A DNA stretch of 64,000 nucleotides from Streptomyces sp. Tu6071 (GTDB taxonomy: Bacteria; Actinomycetota; Actinomycetes; Streptomycetales; Streptomycetaceae): the NCBI RefSeq assembly GCF_000213055.1, contig NZ_CM001165.1, positions 5,230,945-5,294,944 on the forward strand, in the 5' to 3' direction. The translations under genes and the position numbers were made by a program. Shown piece by piece: positions 44,245-57,268 of this stretch (positions are counted from its first letter, which is position 1; the number at the start of each line of letters is the position of its first letter). A model generated the notes under the pieces. That model saw only the letters and a program-made list of their open reading frames with translations, was not told the DNA's origin and did no database searches.

Positions 44245-44470
44245 GAGCGATCTCCGCTCCGGACCCGCCCCTCCCTGCCCCTTCGGTGGGGGAGGGGGAG
44301 GTCCGGGGCGGGGCCCCAGGAACCTCCCGGCGGACGGCGCGCCACGTCCCCCGCCCGCATCCCCCCGCGTCAAAATGTGACCCGCGCCACCTCCCGCCCC
44401 CAATCAAGGGTGTCCCCGCCGCCAGCGGGTAGGGCTGCGTCTACCACGCACCCCACCCGAGGAGGCCCCC

Positions 44471-44809
44471 GTGGGAACACCGGCTCAACTGCTTCTGTCC
44501 GCCCTCTCCAAACGCCCGGACCTGCCGGCATCCCCGGTCGACCGCCACCGCCTCGCTGACTTCCGGCGTCCGCGACCCGCACGGCCCGACCTGTCGGCAG
44601 TGTCCGATCCCGACGCCGGCCTCCCGGGCGCCGCCTCGCACGGCGCCCAGGAACCCCCGCTGACCAGCGAACCTCCCCTCACCGACACCGCGCCGCTCAC
44701 GAGCGAACCCCCGCTCGCCGAGGCGGTCCCCCTCACCAGCGAGCCCCCGTTCGCCGACCCCCACCCCGCCGAGACCTACGCGCCCGGAAGGCCCTGCGTG
44801 GCCGTCTGA
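44471..44809 (+). CDS. Small protein with PLTSEPPL repeats, unknown function
   Basis: 112 residues from GTG preceded by a perfect AGGAGG 8 nt upstream. The opening MGTPAQLLLSALSKRP is followed by a region made of PPLTSEPPLTDTAPL and PLAEAVPLTSEPP type repeats and a Pro-rich end. No signal peptide or membrane helix and no known family. The strong ribosome site is the main reason to accept it. The malQ gene starts 36 bp downstream, so co-transcription is likely and a leader-peptide role is possible. Confidence 0.5.
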   Translation: MGTPAQLLLSALSKRPDLPASPVDRHRLADFRRPRPARPDLSAVSDPDAGLPGAASHGAQEPPLTSEPPLTDTAPLTSEPPLAEAVPLTSEPPFADPHPAETYAPGRPCVAV

Positions 44810-44845
44810 CCTCCGGCCGCGCGACCGAGAGAAAGCGGACCCGAC

Positions 44846-46948
44846 ATGGCACTCGCCCGGCTCGCCGCGCTCCACGGAGTGGCCACCTCCTATGCGCAGG
44901 GGCCCGAGCAGACCGTCGACGTGCCCCGCTCCGCCGTCGTCGCCGCGCTCGCCGCGCTCGGCGTGGACGCCGCCACGCCCGAGTCGGCGGCGGCGGCGCT
45001 CGCGGCGGCCGAGGCCGAGCGCGAGCGCCGGGTGCTGCCGCCGACCGTCGTCGTGTGGAGCCCCCCGGACGAGGCGGAGGGCCCCGTCGCCCCGCCGCAG
45101 GCCCTCGCGGGCCTCCCCGCGGGCACCCGATGCTCGGCCCGCACCGAGGACGGCGGGGTCACGGAGTGGACGGCCGCGCCCGGCGAGGCCGTCCCCGCAC
45201 TCCCGCTCGGCGTGCACGGCCTCCAGGTGCTCACCCCGGACGGCCGCGCGGCACAGGTCCACCTCGTCGTCGCCCCCGACCACGCCCCCGCACCCGCGGG
45301 CCGTGCCACCGGGCTGCTCGTCCAGCTCTACTCCCTCCTCTCCGCGCGCTCCTGGGGCATGGGCGACCTCGCCGACCTCGGGGCGCTCGCCGGCTGGGCC
45401 GCCCGCACCCACGACCTCGGCTTCGTCCAGGTCAACCCGCTCCACGCGGCCGTCCCCGGCGAGCCCACCGACCCGTCCCCGTACCGCCCCTCCTCGCGCC
45501 GCTTCCCCGACCCGGTGCACCTGCGCGTCGAGGACGTCCCCGAGTACGCCTACCTCGACGCGGCGGCCCGCGCCCGTACCGCGCCGCTCCTGGACGCCGC
45601 CGCCGGGCTGCGCCACGCCGTCCTGCGCGAGGACGCGCTCATCGACCGCGACGCCGTCTGGGCCCTCAAGCGGCCCGCGCTCGCCGAGGTCTGCGCCGTA
45701 CCGCTCGATCCCGGCCGCGCCGCCGCGCGCGAGAGCTACTACGCGGAGCACGGTGAGGCGCTCGACGACCACGCCACGTGGTGCGCGCTCGTCGACACCT
45801 ACGGGCCCGAGCGCGCGGCCTGGCCGGACGGGCTCCAGGACCCGCGCTCGGCCGCGACCGCCCGCGCCCGCGGCGACCTCGCCGCGCGCGTCGCCTTCCA
45901 CCGCCACCTCGCCTGGCTCACCGAGGAACAACTGCGCGCCGCGCAGCGCACCGCCCGCGAGGCCGGGATGCCCGTCGGGCTCGTCCACGACCTCGCCGTC
46001 GGCGTCCACCCCGAGGGCTCGGACGCCTGGGCGCAGCGCGACGTCTTCGCGGGCGGGATCTCCGTCGGCGCCCCGCCCGACGCCTTCAACGCGCGCGGCC
46101 AGGACTGGGGCCTGCCGCCCTGGCGCCCCGACCGCCTCGCCGCCTCCGGCTACGCCCCCTACCGTGCCCTGCTCCGCGCCCTCTTCGGCTACGCGGGCGC
46201 CGTCCGCATCGACCACGTCATGGGCCTCTTCCGGCTGTGGTGGATTCCGGCGGGAGAGGAGCCGACGGCCGGTACGTACGTGCGCTACGACGCCGAGGCG
46301 ATGCTCGCCGTGCTGTGCCTGGAGGCGCACCGGGCGGGTTCGCTCGTCATCGGCGAGGACCTCGGCACCGTCGAGCCGGGCGTGCGCGACGCGCTCGCGC
46401 GGCGCGGCATCCTGGGGACGTCCGTGCTGTGGTTCGAACGCGACTGGGAGGACGGGGCCCGCCCGCTCGCCCCCGAGGAGTGGCGCCCCGGCGCGCTCGC
46501 CACCGCCACGACGCACGACCTGCCGCCCACCGCGGCCCGCTTCACGGGCGACGACGTCGTCCTGCGCGAACGGCTCGGGCTGCTCAGCGGCCCCTACGAG
46601 GAGGAGCGCGCGCGGGCCGAGGCCGACCTCCGCGAGTGGCTCGACCGCCTCGGCGCACTGCGGCTGCTGCCGGAAGGGCCCGAGGACGAGGAGGGCGTGA
46701 TCCGCGCCGTGCACCGCTTCCTGCTGCGCACCCCGGCCGCGCTCACCGGCATCTGGCTCCCCGACACCGTCGGCGACCGCCGCCCGCAGAACCTGCCCGG
46801 GACCTGGACGGAGTACCCCAACTGGCGCCTCCCGCTCGCCGACGCGAAGGCGCGCGCCCTGAGCCTGGAGGAACTGACGGCTTCACAGCGGGTGGCGGAG
46901 TTCTTCGCGGGGCTGCGGGACGGGGTGGGGGAGCCGGGGGAGTGGTGA
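44846..46948 (+). CDS. malQ: 4-alpha-glucanotransferase (amylomaltase, GH77)
   Basis: 700 residues from ATG. The GH77 catalytic residues are present: nucleophile Asp in RIDHVMGLFRLWW (about residue 454), acid/base Glu in IGEDLGTVEPG (about 503) and the third Asp in TTHDLPPTAARF (about 555). The N-terminal 160-residue extension is normal for actinobacterial MalQ. It transfers alpha-1,4-glucan chains to glucose or maltose, helping maltodextrin use and glycogen turnover. No other mal gene is adjacent. Confidence 0.95.
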   Translation: MALARLAALHGVATSYAQGPEQTVDVPRSAVVAALAALGVDAATPESAAAALAAAEAERERRVLPPTVVVWSPPDEAEGPVAPPQALAGLPAGTRCSARTEDGGVTEWTAAPGEAVPALPLGVHGLQVLTPDGRAAQVHLVVAPDHAPAPAGRATGLLVQLYSLLSARSWGMGDLADLGALAGWAARTHDLGFVQVNPLHAAVPGEPTDPSPYRPSSRRFPDPVHLRVEDVPEYAYLDAAARARTAPLLDAAAGLRHAVLREDALIDRDAVWALKRPALAEVCAVPLDPGRAAARESYYAEHGEALDDHATWCALVDTYGPERAAWPDGLQDPRSAATARARGDLAARVAFHRHLAWLTEEQLRAAQRTAREAGMPVGLVHDLAVGVHPEGSDAWAQRDVFAGGISVGAPPDAFNARGQDWGLPPWRPDRLAASGYAPYRALLRALFGYAGAVRIDHVMGLFRLWWIPAGEEPTAGTYVRYDAEAMLAVLCLEAHRAGSLVIGEDLGTVEPGVRDALARRGILGTSVLWFERDWEDGARPLAPEEWRPGALATATTHDLPPTAARFTGDDVVLRERLGLLSGPYEEERARAEADLREWLDRLGALRLLPEGPEDEEGVIRAVHRFLLRTPAALTGIWLPDTVGDRRPQNLPGTWTEYPNWRLPLADAKARALSLEELTASQRVAEFFAGLRDGVGEPGEW

Positions 46949-47328
46949 GGGGGGCTTCGGCGCGGGCGCGGGCGCGGTTTCGGTGAGGACGGGGCTTCAG
47001 TGAGGGTGGGGCCTCGGTAACGGTGGGGCCTCGGTAACGGTGGCCTTCGGCGCGGGCAGTGCTCCGGTGCGGCGAGGCTCCGTGGGGGCGCGGGGTTTCG
47101 TTGGGCGTGGGCGGACGGTGGGGTGTTGGGCCTCGGTGCACGGGGGCTTCGCCGGGGCGCGGGCTCTGGCGCGAACGGCGGCTCCGGTCGGGGCGCGGGT
47201 CCCGCGCGAACGGGGTTGCGTCGCGCGCGGGCTTCCGCCGGGCACGGGTTCCCGGCGTGTTGCGGAAGTACCTCCCCATACGGCCCCCCGCCCGCGCGGC
47301 GCCCAAGCGGCCCGGCTAAATTGGGAGC
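46949..47328. other. Repeat-rich intergenic region after malQ
   Basis: 380 bp without a convincing gene. It contains two tandem copies of GGTGGGGCCTCGGTAAC (47005-47038) plus a partial third, and many GGCG/GGCTTCGG units around 46950-47000 and 47040-47260. All frames across it are Gly/Arg/Ala shadows. Confidence 0.6.
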
Positions 47329-47586
47329 GTGGACAAGAAGCCCGTGGACAAGAAGAACTCCCTGCGCGCCGGCACCATCGCCGCCGGTACGACGCTGCTC
47401 ATGCTGGCCATGACGTCCCCCGCTCTCGCGCTCACCCGCGACGACGGCGACGACCCCGGCTCAGGTCTGAGCGTGATCCAGACCCTCGGTCTGTTCGTCG
47501 GCATCCCGATCCTCGCCTTCCTGGTGATCGCGGGCCTCGTGATCGTCGGCACCAAGAAGAGCGCGGGCCAGCAGCCGCACGCCTGA
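47329..47586 (+). CDS. Small two-segment membrane protein, conserved in streptomycetes
   Basis: 85 residues from GTG after GGGAGC. The N terminus is Lys-rich (MDKKPVDKKNSLRAG); two hydrophobic segments follow, GTIAAGTTLLMLAMTSPALAL and TLGLFVGIPILAFLVIAGLVIV, joined by a short acidic hinge (TRDDGDDPG). The first may be a cleaved signal, leaving one membrane helix. Length and composition match the small conserved membrane proteins of streptomycetes; function unknown. Confidence 0.75.
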   Translation: MDKKPVDKKNSLRAGTIAAGTTLLMLAMTSPALALTRDDGDDPGSGLSVIQTLGLFVGIPILAFLVIAGLVIVGTKKSAGQQPHA

Positions 47587-48062
<476 letters not shown>

Positions 48063-48470
48063 ATGGCCATCAAGCTGAGCGATTCCGCCCGCGCGCTGCT
48101 CGCGCGGCCCCTCTACGCCGTCCTCGCCACCACCGACGGCGACGGCGCACCCGCGACCTCCGTCGTCTGGTACGGCCTCGACGGCGACGACATCGTCGTC
48201 TCCTCGCAGGAGGGCCGCCTCAAGGTCCGCAACGCCCAGCGGCGCCCGGCCGTCAGCCTGTGCGTCTACGACCCCGAGGACCCGCAGCGCTACGTCGAGG
48301 TGCGCGGCACGGCGCTCGTCTCCGAGGACGAGGGACGCGCCCTCGCCGTCCGCCTCGCCGAGCGGTACGCGGGCCCCGGCGCGGGCGAGGACTTCCTCAA
48401 GCAGCCGCCGGAGGACGTCCGGGTCGTCCTCCGCATCACCCCGGAACGCGTCACGGGCAACGCGCGCTGA
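48063..48470 (+). CDS. PPOX-class F420-dependent oxidoreductase
   Basis: 135 residues from ATG (MAIKLSDSARALLAR). The split-barrel fold of the pyridoxamine 5'-phosphate oxidase-like family is clear from YAVLATTDGDGAPATSVVWY, GRLKVRNAQRRPAVSLCVYD and RYVEVRGTALVS. Such actinobacterial proteins often reduce substrates with F420, although FMN use cannot be excluded. There is no ribosome site, in keeping with a leaderless transcript. It is convergent with pssA across a strong hairpin. Confidence 0.85.
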   Translation: MAIKLSDSARALLARPLYAVLATTDGDGAPATSVVWYGLDGDDIVVSSQEGRLKVRNAQRRPAVSLCVYDPEDPQRYVEVRGTALVSEDEGRALAVRLAERYAGPGAGEDFLKQPPEDVRVVLRITPERVTGNAR

Positions 48471-48603
48471 CACCGCGGCACGGGCCCGGCGGGGTGCGCG
48501 GGGCGGGTGGCATCCGCGGGGCCGGTGACATGCGCGGGCCTGGCGGGGTGCGTGAGTCCGGCGGGGTGCGCGGGGCCGGGTCCTAGGTGGGCCGTGCCGA
48601 CGC

Positions 48604-48642
48604 GAGAGGGGCCCCGGAGCAGTCAGCTCCGGGGCCCCTCTC
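48604..48642. terminator. Strong bidirectional terminator
   Basis: Perfect 17-bp stem GAGAGGGGCCCCGGAGC / GCTCCGGGGCCCCTCTC with a 5-nt loop, between convergent stops. Confidence 0.9.
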
Positions 48643-48654
48643 GGCGGTACGGGG

Positions 48655-49668
48655 TCAGGCGAAGCGCCGGCCCGCCACCCGGCGCACGCCCGCCGTGACC
48701 GGCAGCGCGGCGGCGAGGGCGACCTGGAGGCAGCAGCCCGTCACGAGCAGCGTCTCGCCGCCCGGGCAGTCCAGCGCCCAGGCCACGAGGCAGCCGATGT
48801 TGACGGCGCCCCACGCGGCGGTGGCCACGGCGAGCCGCCCGCTCGGCTTCGGGTACGCGACCCGGCTGACCATGAGGTACGCGATCGCGAGCACCGCGAG
48901 AACGGTCACGACGAAGGAGAGCTGGAGCAGCACGACGGAGAGCACGGTGAGCGCGGCGAAGGGAATCGGCATCCCCTCGAACATCCCGTCCCGCATCGTC
49001 GTGATGGAGAAGCGCGCGAGCCGCATCACCCCGCCGAGGAGCACCGCGACGGCCGAGACCGTCGCGAGCCCGAGGTGGTTCTCGCCGCCACCGACGAGAC
49101 CCCACACGAGGACGAAGTAGGCGGGCGCGAGGCCGAAGCTGATGAGGTCCGAGAGGTTGTCCAGCTCGGGACCCATCCCGGAGCCGCCGAAGCGGCGCGC
49201 GACGATCCCGTCGCACAGGTCGAAGAGCGCGCCGAGCAGGATGAACATCACCGCCGACGCACCGCCCTGCCGCACCCCGTCGCCGCTCGTCCCGTCGAGC
49301 AGGTGCGGGATGAGGACGGCGGTGGTGACGCAGTAGATCGCCGCGAAACCGCACACCGCGTTGCCGAGCGTGAGCAGGTCCGCGAGCGAGAGCCGCATCC
49401 GGACCTCCTCCTCGCCCCCGCTGCCGACCGAGGGCGCGCCGGGCGGGGTGCCGGGGGAGGGAGGGGAGGGCACCTCGGCGAGAGCGGTGCCGGTGCCCGC
49501 GGCGGGGCGGGCCGGGGCGGGGGAGGGAGCGGACGCGCTGAGCGGGGTGCGGCCTGCCCCGGCGGCGGGGCGGTGGACCTGACGGGGGAGGCGGGAGAGG
49601 CGGGCCGTACGCCGGCCCCTTCGCCAGGTCCTGGTGGTCGTCTCCGGTTCGGTGACGCTCAAGATCAT
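48655..49668 (-). CDS. pssA: CDP-diacylglycerol-serine O-phosphatidyltransferase
   Basis: 337 residues. The CDP-alcohol phosphotransferase motif CDGIVARRFGGSGMGPELD then NLSD is present, with several membrane helices before and after. It makes phosphatidylserine, the precursor of phosphatidylethanolamine, in the membrane. Start choice: ATG at 49668 with AAGGAG only 1 nt away, or TTG at 49662 with AAGGAG 7 nt away; the TTG may be the true start. A ~95-residue Pro/Arg-rich N-terminal head precedes the first helix. psd, normally next to pssA in Streptomyces, is not adjacent here. Confidence 0.9.
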   Translation of the reverse strand: MILSVTEPETTTRTWRRGRRTARLSRLPRQVHRPAAGAGRTPLSASAPSPAPARPAAGTGTALAEVPSPPSPGTPPGAPSVGSGGEEEVRMRLSLADLLTLGNAVCGFAAIYCVTTAVLIPHLLDGTSGDGVRQGGASAVMFILLGALFDLCDGIVARRFGGSGMGPELDNLSDLISFGLAPAYFVLVWGLVGGGENHLGLATVSAVAVLLGGVMRLARFSITTMRDGMFEGMPIPFAALTVLSVVLLQLSFVVTVLAVLAIAYLMVSRVAYPKPSGRLAVATAAWGAVNIGCLVAWALDCPGGETLLVTGCCLQVALAAALPVTAGVRRVAGRRFA

Positions 49669-50585
49669 GCTCCTTGGGGGAACTTGAAGGTGTTCCGGAG
49701 CGGCGGACGCCACTGCGCCGCGCTGCTCCGGGAGTCGCGACGAGGCACGTCACCAAAGGGGGACGGACGCGCCCGAACCTTGACGGCTCGTCATCGCGAA
49801 GTGGCCACTGTAGCGAGCGGGGGTGCGCTCGGATGACTCCGGGCACCCACCGACCTCTCCACGACCCCCCGAATTCTCCCGATAAGACGCTTGCTGATGC
49901 TTCGTCAGTTCCCTTGCCGGGTAAGCGATATGGCTCACACGACCCGTCCGGGACGAGACCTCACCGCGCACCGCCGCCCCACCTGCCACTCCCGGGCGTG
50001 GGCGCCGACCCGCGCCCGGCCTCCGGAAGCCGTGCGTCGGGTCTGGGGCGGAGCAATGCCTTGGGCGGGCGCTGAACGGCCCGCCGGGCGCGGATCGGCC
50101 TTTCGGGCGCTGAACGATCCATCGGACGCGGATCGGCCTATCGGGTGCTGAACGATCCACCGGGCGCGGATCAGCCCTCGACCTGGACCGCTTCCCCGGC
50201 CTGGACCGCTTCCTCGGGCCGGACCGGCCCTCTGGGCGGGCCCTGCACCGGCTCCGGCCTCGACCTATCCGGCCCCCCGACCGTTCCTCTGGCCCCCGAC
50301 CGATCCCCTGGGCGTCGGACGGTCCCCTGGGCGGGCTGGACCGGCCCCTCGACGGTCGACCGGCTCCCGGCCGCCCAAGGGACCTGCCTCCCGGATATGG
50401 CGCGGGTCGGCCGTTGGCCGGAACCGGCGTCCGCACCTGGGCGCAGATCACCATTTCCCCGTGCCAGGGGCAACCAGCCCCCGGCAGGGCGAACCACCCA
50501 CAGCCCCCAGCGGATCGCCCCCCGACGTCTCGCCCCCGGCGGGGCGGGGCCGGGCCGCCCGGCCCCGCCCCGCCGGGGCTTCGGC
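49669..50585. other. 917-bp region with no gene, between pssA and pepN
   Basis: No frame has a plausible start, composition or conserved motif. It contains a small hairpin near 49889-49906 (CTGATG/CGTCAG), a run of 38-bp repeats at 50071-50184, and a family of GGACCG-type imperfect repeats from about 50186 to 50380. It is where psd would be expected. Confidence 0.6.
50071..50184. repeat. Three 38-bp tandem repeats
   Basis: Units begin at 50071, 50109 and 50147, each exactly 38 bp and starting gctgaacg; the shared core is gcggatcggcc. Each unit contains CGATCC-like short dyads. Confidence 0.85.
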
Positions 50586-53159
<2,574 letters not shown>

Positions 53160-53688
53160 GCTCGCTCCTCGTCCTGCTCGGTCCGGTGCGGGAGGGGGAT
53201 GACCCGCCGCGCCGAATGTCGGGTTCGGTGTGTGATGCCGCCCATCCTTCCACGCGGGCAGGCCCTGGTGGGGCCCGGGAGGACCACGGATTCCCGCGCC
53301 GGTCGCGCGAGGGCCACCGGCTCTCCGGGGGCGCTCCGGGTTTTCCCCGAGAGGGTCCCCGGGTTCTGTTCGAACCCGTCCCTGAGCCACCCCTGAGGCG
53401 GCGGTGGGGGATGTCCCCGAGACTCCTTGTCCCGTCCGCCCCTTCCCCCGCCACCGCCCCGGGATGCCCGTCCGGCTGCCCTGATATTTCCCCGAGTTCC
53501 GTCCGAGGGGGCCAGAAACCCCTTTCTCCGCACAGAAGGGAACCCTCCGCCCCCTCCGGCCGTTCTGCACCCCGTGCCACCCGGGGTACTATCCGCGCGC
53601 CGAGGCCCCGTCCCGGGCCGCGACCGGGACCCGCGGGCCCGCCCGGCGCCAGGCGCCGAGGGCCCCGTACGAGAGGCGGTGCGCGCCT
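53160..53688. other. Divergent intergenic region between pepN and the monooxygenase gene
   Basis: 529 bp. A 6-5-6 dyad GGGTTC-tgttc-GAACCC lies at 53361-53377, nearly central, and a possible regulatory site. A bare pyrimidine-rich stretch follows to 53570. No gene. Confidence 0.4.
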
Positions 53689-55026
53689 GTGCCCGTGGAC
53701 CACGACGTCCTGGTGTCAGGGGCCGGGATCGGCGGCCTCACCCTCGCGCTCTCCCTGCACGCCGCCGGTATCAGGGCCGCCGTCGTCGAGGCCGCCGACC
53801 TCCCGCTGCCCGCGGGCACCGGCGTGAGCCTGCCGCCCAGCGCCGTCGCCGAACTCACCGCGCTCGGCCTCGGCGAGACCCTCGCCCACCACGCCGTCGC
53901 CCCCGCCGTCCTCTCCCACTACGACCGGCACGGCGGCCACCTGTGGAGCGAGCCGCGGGGCCTCGGCCTGGGGCACCCCGTGCCGCAGTACAGCATCCAC
54001 CGCGCCGTCCTCCAGGACCTCCTCCTCCAGGCGGTACGGGCCAGACTCGGCGCCGACGCGGTCCGCACCTCGACCGCCGTTGTCCGCTTCCACCAGAGCG
54101 AGAGCCAAGGGGTCCGCGTCACCCTGCGAGGCGGCGGCCGGGTCCGCACCGAGACGGCGCTCGCCCTGATAGGCGCCGACGGCCTGCGTTCCGCCGTCCG
54201 TGCCGGGCTCCACCCCGGCGAGGCGCCCCCGGGCTGGAGCGGCGTGTGGCTGTGGCGCGGGCTCGTCCCCTGGCAGCCCGTCCTCGGCGGGCGCACCGTC
54301 GTGGTCGCGGGCGGCGGCGGAATCCGGCTGCACGTCCACCCCGTGTCGTACCCGTACGACAACGGCGCGCGGTCCCCTTACGGGTACGAGAGCGGCCCCG
54401 GGGCCCCGTACCCGGGCGGCCCGCGCACCCCGTATCCCCACGAGAGCCTGCCGCGACGCGGGCAGGCGCTCCTGCACTGGACCGCGAGCGTGCGGCTCGA
54501 CCCGGAGGTCCTGCCCGGCGGCGCGGGGGCCGCCGACTGGAACCGCAGGGGGCGGCTCGCCGAGGTGCTGCCGCACTACGCGGGCTGGCGCATCGGCGAC
54601 CTCGACGTGCCCGCGCTGCTCGCCGCCACACCCCGTATCCACGGCAGCCCGCTCGTCGGCCGCGCGCCGCTCACGCGCTGGGGCGAGGGCCGCGTGAGCC
54701 TCATCGGCGACGCCGCGCACCCGCTGCTGCCCGCCGCGCCGGACGGCACCGGGCTCGCGGTGCTCGACGCGGCGGTCCTCGCGCGCTGCCTCGCCCGCAC
54801 GACCCCCGACCGCGCGGCCGGGATGCGCCTCTACGAGAGCCACCGCGCCGCCCGCGTCGCCGCGCTCGACATCGCACGACCGCTGCCCTGCGACGGCCTC
54901 CTCGACCTCGTCGCCGAGCGGGCACCGTACGGATTCGCGCAGGTCGGGGACGTACTGACGGCCGAGGAGCTGCACCACTGGACGGCGGCGCACCGGTCGC
55001 TGGAAGCGGCGGCGGAGGCGTGGTGA
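53689..55026 (+). CDS. FAD-dependent monooxygenase (aromatic hydroxylase family)
   Basis: 445 residues from GTG. The Rossmann start SGAGIGGLTLALSLHAAG, the middle GADGLRSAVR and the FAD ribose motif GDAAHPLLPAAPDGTGL identify a class A flavoprotein monooxygenase. A low-complexity insertion of about 35 residues rich in Tyr, Pro and Gly (SPYGYES, PYPGG, PYPHES) lies near 225-260, encoded by a locally repetitive stretch, and is not part of the fold. The substrate is unknown. It is convergent with asd across a hairpin. Confidence 0.88.
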   Translation: MPVDHDVLVSGAGIGGLTLALSLHAAGIRAAVVEAADLPLPAGTGVSLPPSAVAELTALGLGETLAHHAVAPAVLSHYDRHGGHLWSEPRGLGLGHPVPQYSIHRAVLQDLLLQAVRARLGADAVRTSTAVVRFHQSESQGVRVTLRGGGRVRTETALALIGADGLRSAVRAGLHPGEAPPGWSGVWLWRGLVPWQPVLGGRTVVVAGGGGIRLHVHPVSYPYDNGARSPYGYESGPGAPYPGGPRTPYPHESLPRRGQALLHWTASVRLDPEVLPGGAGAADWNRRGRLAEVLPHYAGWRIGDLDVPALLAATPRIHGSPLVGRAPLTRWGEGRVSLIGDAAHPLLPAAPDGTGLAVLDAAVLARCLARTTPDRAAGMRLYESHRAARVAALDIARPLPCDGLLDLVAERAPYGFAQVGDVLTAEELHHWTAAHRSLEAAAEAW

Positions 55027-55091
55027 CCGCCCGGCGGCGCGCTCGCGTGCCAGCGGGCGGGGGCTGGGGCGCGCCGGGGCGCGAGACACGT

Positions 55092-55126
55092 ACGGGGCGG
55101 CCCCGCGTGTGGCGGGACCGCCCCGT
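55092..55126. terminator. Bidirectional terminator
   Basis: 15-bp stem with one mismatch (ACGGGGCGGCCCCGC / GCGGGACCGCCCCGT) and a 5-nt loop between convergent genes. Confidence 0.75.
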
Positions 55127-55218
55127 GGCGGTACGTGCGCCGGGCATCGGGCGGGAGTCCCGGCCTCGCGCCGATGCCGGCGGGGCCTCGACTCGTCACA
55201 CGGGTCCCGGCGGGATTC

Positions 55219-56337
<1,119 letters not shown>

Positions 56338-56431
56338 TCACTACGTGGGACGTGCCACAGGCGGGCGGCGGCGGGGCGGGCGTGACGGAGTGAGGCGGGC
56401 CACTCGGGGGCGGCGGGAGCTGACACTGCGG

Positions 56432-56595
56432 GCCGGGCGATCGTCCGATGATCGCCCGGCTGCCGTCCGAGGGGAGGATGATCGCCGTGCCGGATTGCCG
56501 GGCGATGGTAGGACGATCGCCGTGCAGGTTTGCCGGGCGATCATCGGATCATTGCCCGGCCGGTTTCCAGGGCGATTTTCCGATCGTCGCCGTGC
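56432..56595. repeat. Five tandem palindromic units (11-7-11 dyads, 35-bp period)
   Basis: Units begin at 56432, 56462, 56497, 56532 and 56567. Each is 29 bp with 11-bp arms (GCCGGGCGATC / GATCGCCCGGC in unit 1, perfect) and a 7-bp loop; arms in units 2-5 carry substitutions that partly keep pairing. Linkers are 1 bp after unit 1 and 6 bp after units 2-4 (cggatt, aggttt, cggttt). Later units carry GCCGTGC on the right. It lies 78 bp before the Nudix start and 185 bp from the asd start. Confidence 0.85.
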
Positions 56596-56673
56596 CGAAA
56601 ACCGGAGTGATCACCACCCGGCCGCATTCCCGATCTCTGGGCCGCCTCCGCGCGGAGCGGCTAACGTCGATGG

Positions 56674-57144
56674 ATGCGCTGGGAATTGAGGGTGGCGTCC
56701 TACGCCGTGTGTGTCCGCGAGAACCGTGTGAACGCGAGGCCCGAGATCCTGCTCGCCCGTTGGGTCGCGGCGGACGGCCGCCGTCTGTGGACCCTGCCGG
56801 GCGGCGGCATGGAACCCGGCGAGGACCCGTACGACACGGTGATCCGCGAGGTCGCCGAGGAGACCGGCTACGAGGCCGAGCCCACCTCGCTCCTCGGCAC
56901 GGACTCCATCCGCCGCGAGCACAGCCGCATGGGCACCCGCTCCGCCTTCCACGGCCTCCGCCTCGTCTACGAGGCGGCGATCACGGGCGGCAGCCTCCGC
57001 AACGAGGAGAACGGTTCCACCGACCTCGCCGCCTGGCACCCGGTCACCGGGATCGCCGAGCTCCCGCACGTGGAACTCGTCGAGGTGGGGATGCGACTGT
57101 GGCGCGAACGGCCCGCCGTGGGGAGAGTGCCCCGGGAGACGTGA
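56674..57144 (+). CDS. Nudix hydrolase
   Basis: 156 residues from ATG (MRWELRVASYAVCVRE). The Nudix box is canonical: GGGMEPGEDPYDTVIREVAE then ETGY. Substrate unknown. No ribosome site is seen; TAACGT at 56662-56667 could be a -10 for a leaderless transcript. It is divergent from asd and directly downstream of the dyad array, whose hairpins might affect its expression. Unrelated in detail to the Nudix protein at 33223. Confidence 0.88.
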   Translation: MRWELRVASYAVCVRENRVNARPEILLARWVAADGRRLWTLPGGGMEPGEDPYDTVIREVAEETGYEAEPTSLLGTDSIRREHSRMGTRSAFHGLRLVYEAAITGGSLRNEENGSTDLAAWHPVTGIAELPHVELVEVGMRLWRERPAVGRVPRET

Positions 57145-57150
57145 GCGGCA

Positions 57151-57268
57151 CGGGCCCCGCGGTCGCTGGCGGCCCGTGACCGCGCGGGCCCCGCGGTCGC
57201 TGGTGGCCCGTTCCGTACGGCTCAAGTCCCCCGTCCCGGCGAACGGCTCAAGTCCCCCGTCCCGGCGA
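57151..57268. repeat. Two direct duplications after the Nudix gene
   Basis: CGGGCCCCGCGGTCGCTGG starts a 27-bp unit at 57151-57177 and again at 57185-57211 (34-bp period). GGCTCAAGTCCCCCGTCCCG starts at 57219 and again at 57245 (26-bp period). The gap 57145-57527 holds nothing else. Confidence 0.8.

Noticed and set aside
44146..44559. Ala/Gly-rich open frame after the methyltransferase gene
   Set aside because: It comes entirely from the hexanucleotide repeat and overlaps the better-supported small gene at 44471.
49674..50075. 133-residue plus-strand frame upstream of pssA
   Set aside because: Low-complexity Arg/Pro/Ser content, no ribosome site and no motif.
53361..53377. GGGTTC...GAACCC as a tRNA T-arm
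   Set aside because: No acceptor, D or anticodon stem can be placed around it; better read as a dyad.
56432..56595. CRISPR array
   Set aside because: The linkers are 1-6 bp, far too short for spacers, and the repeats are dyads that differ from one another; there is no cas gene.
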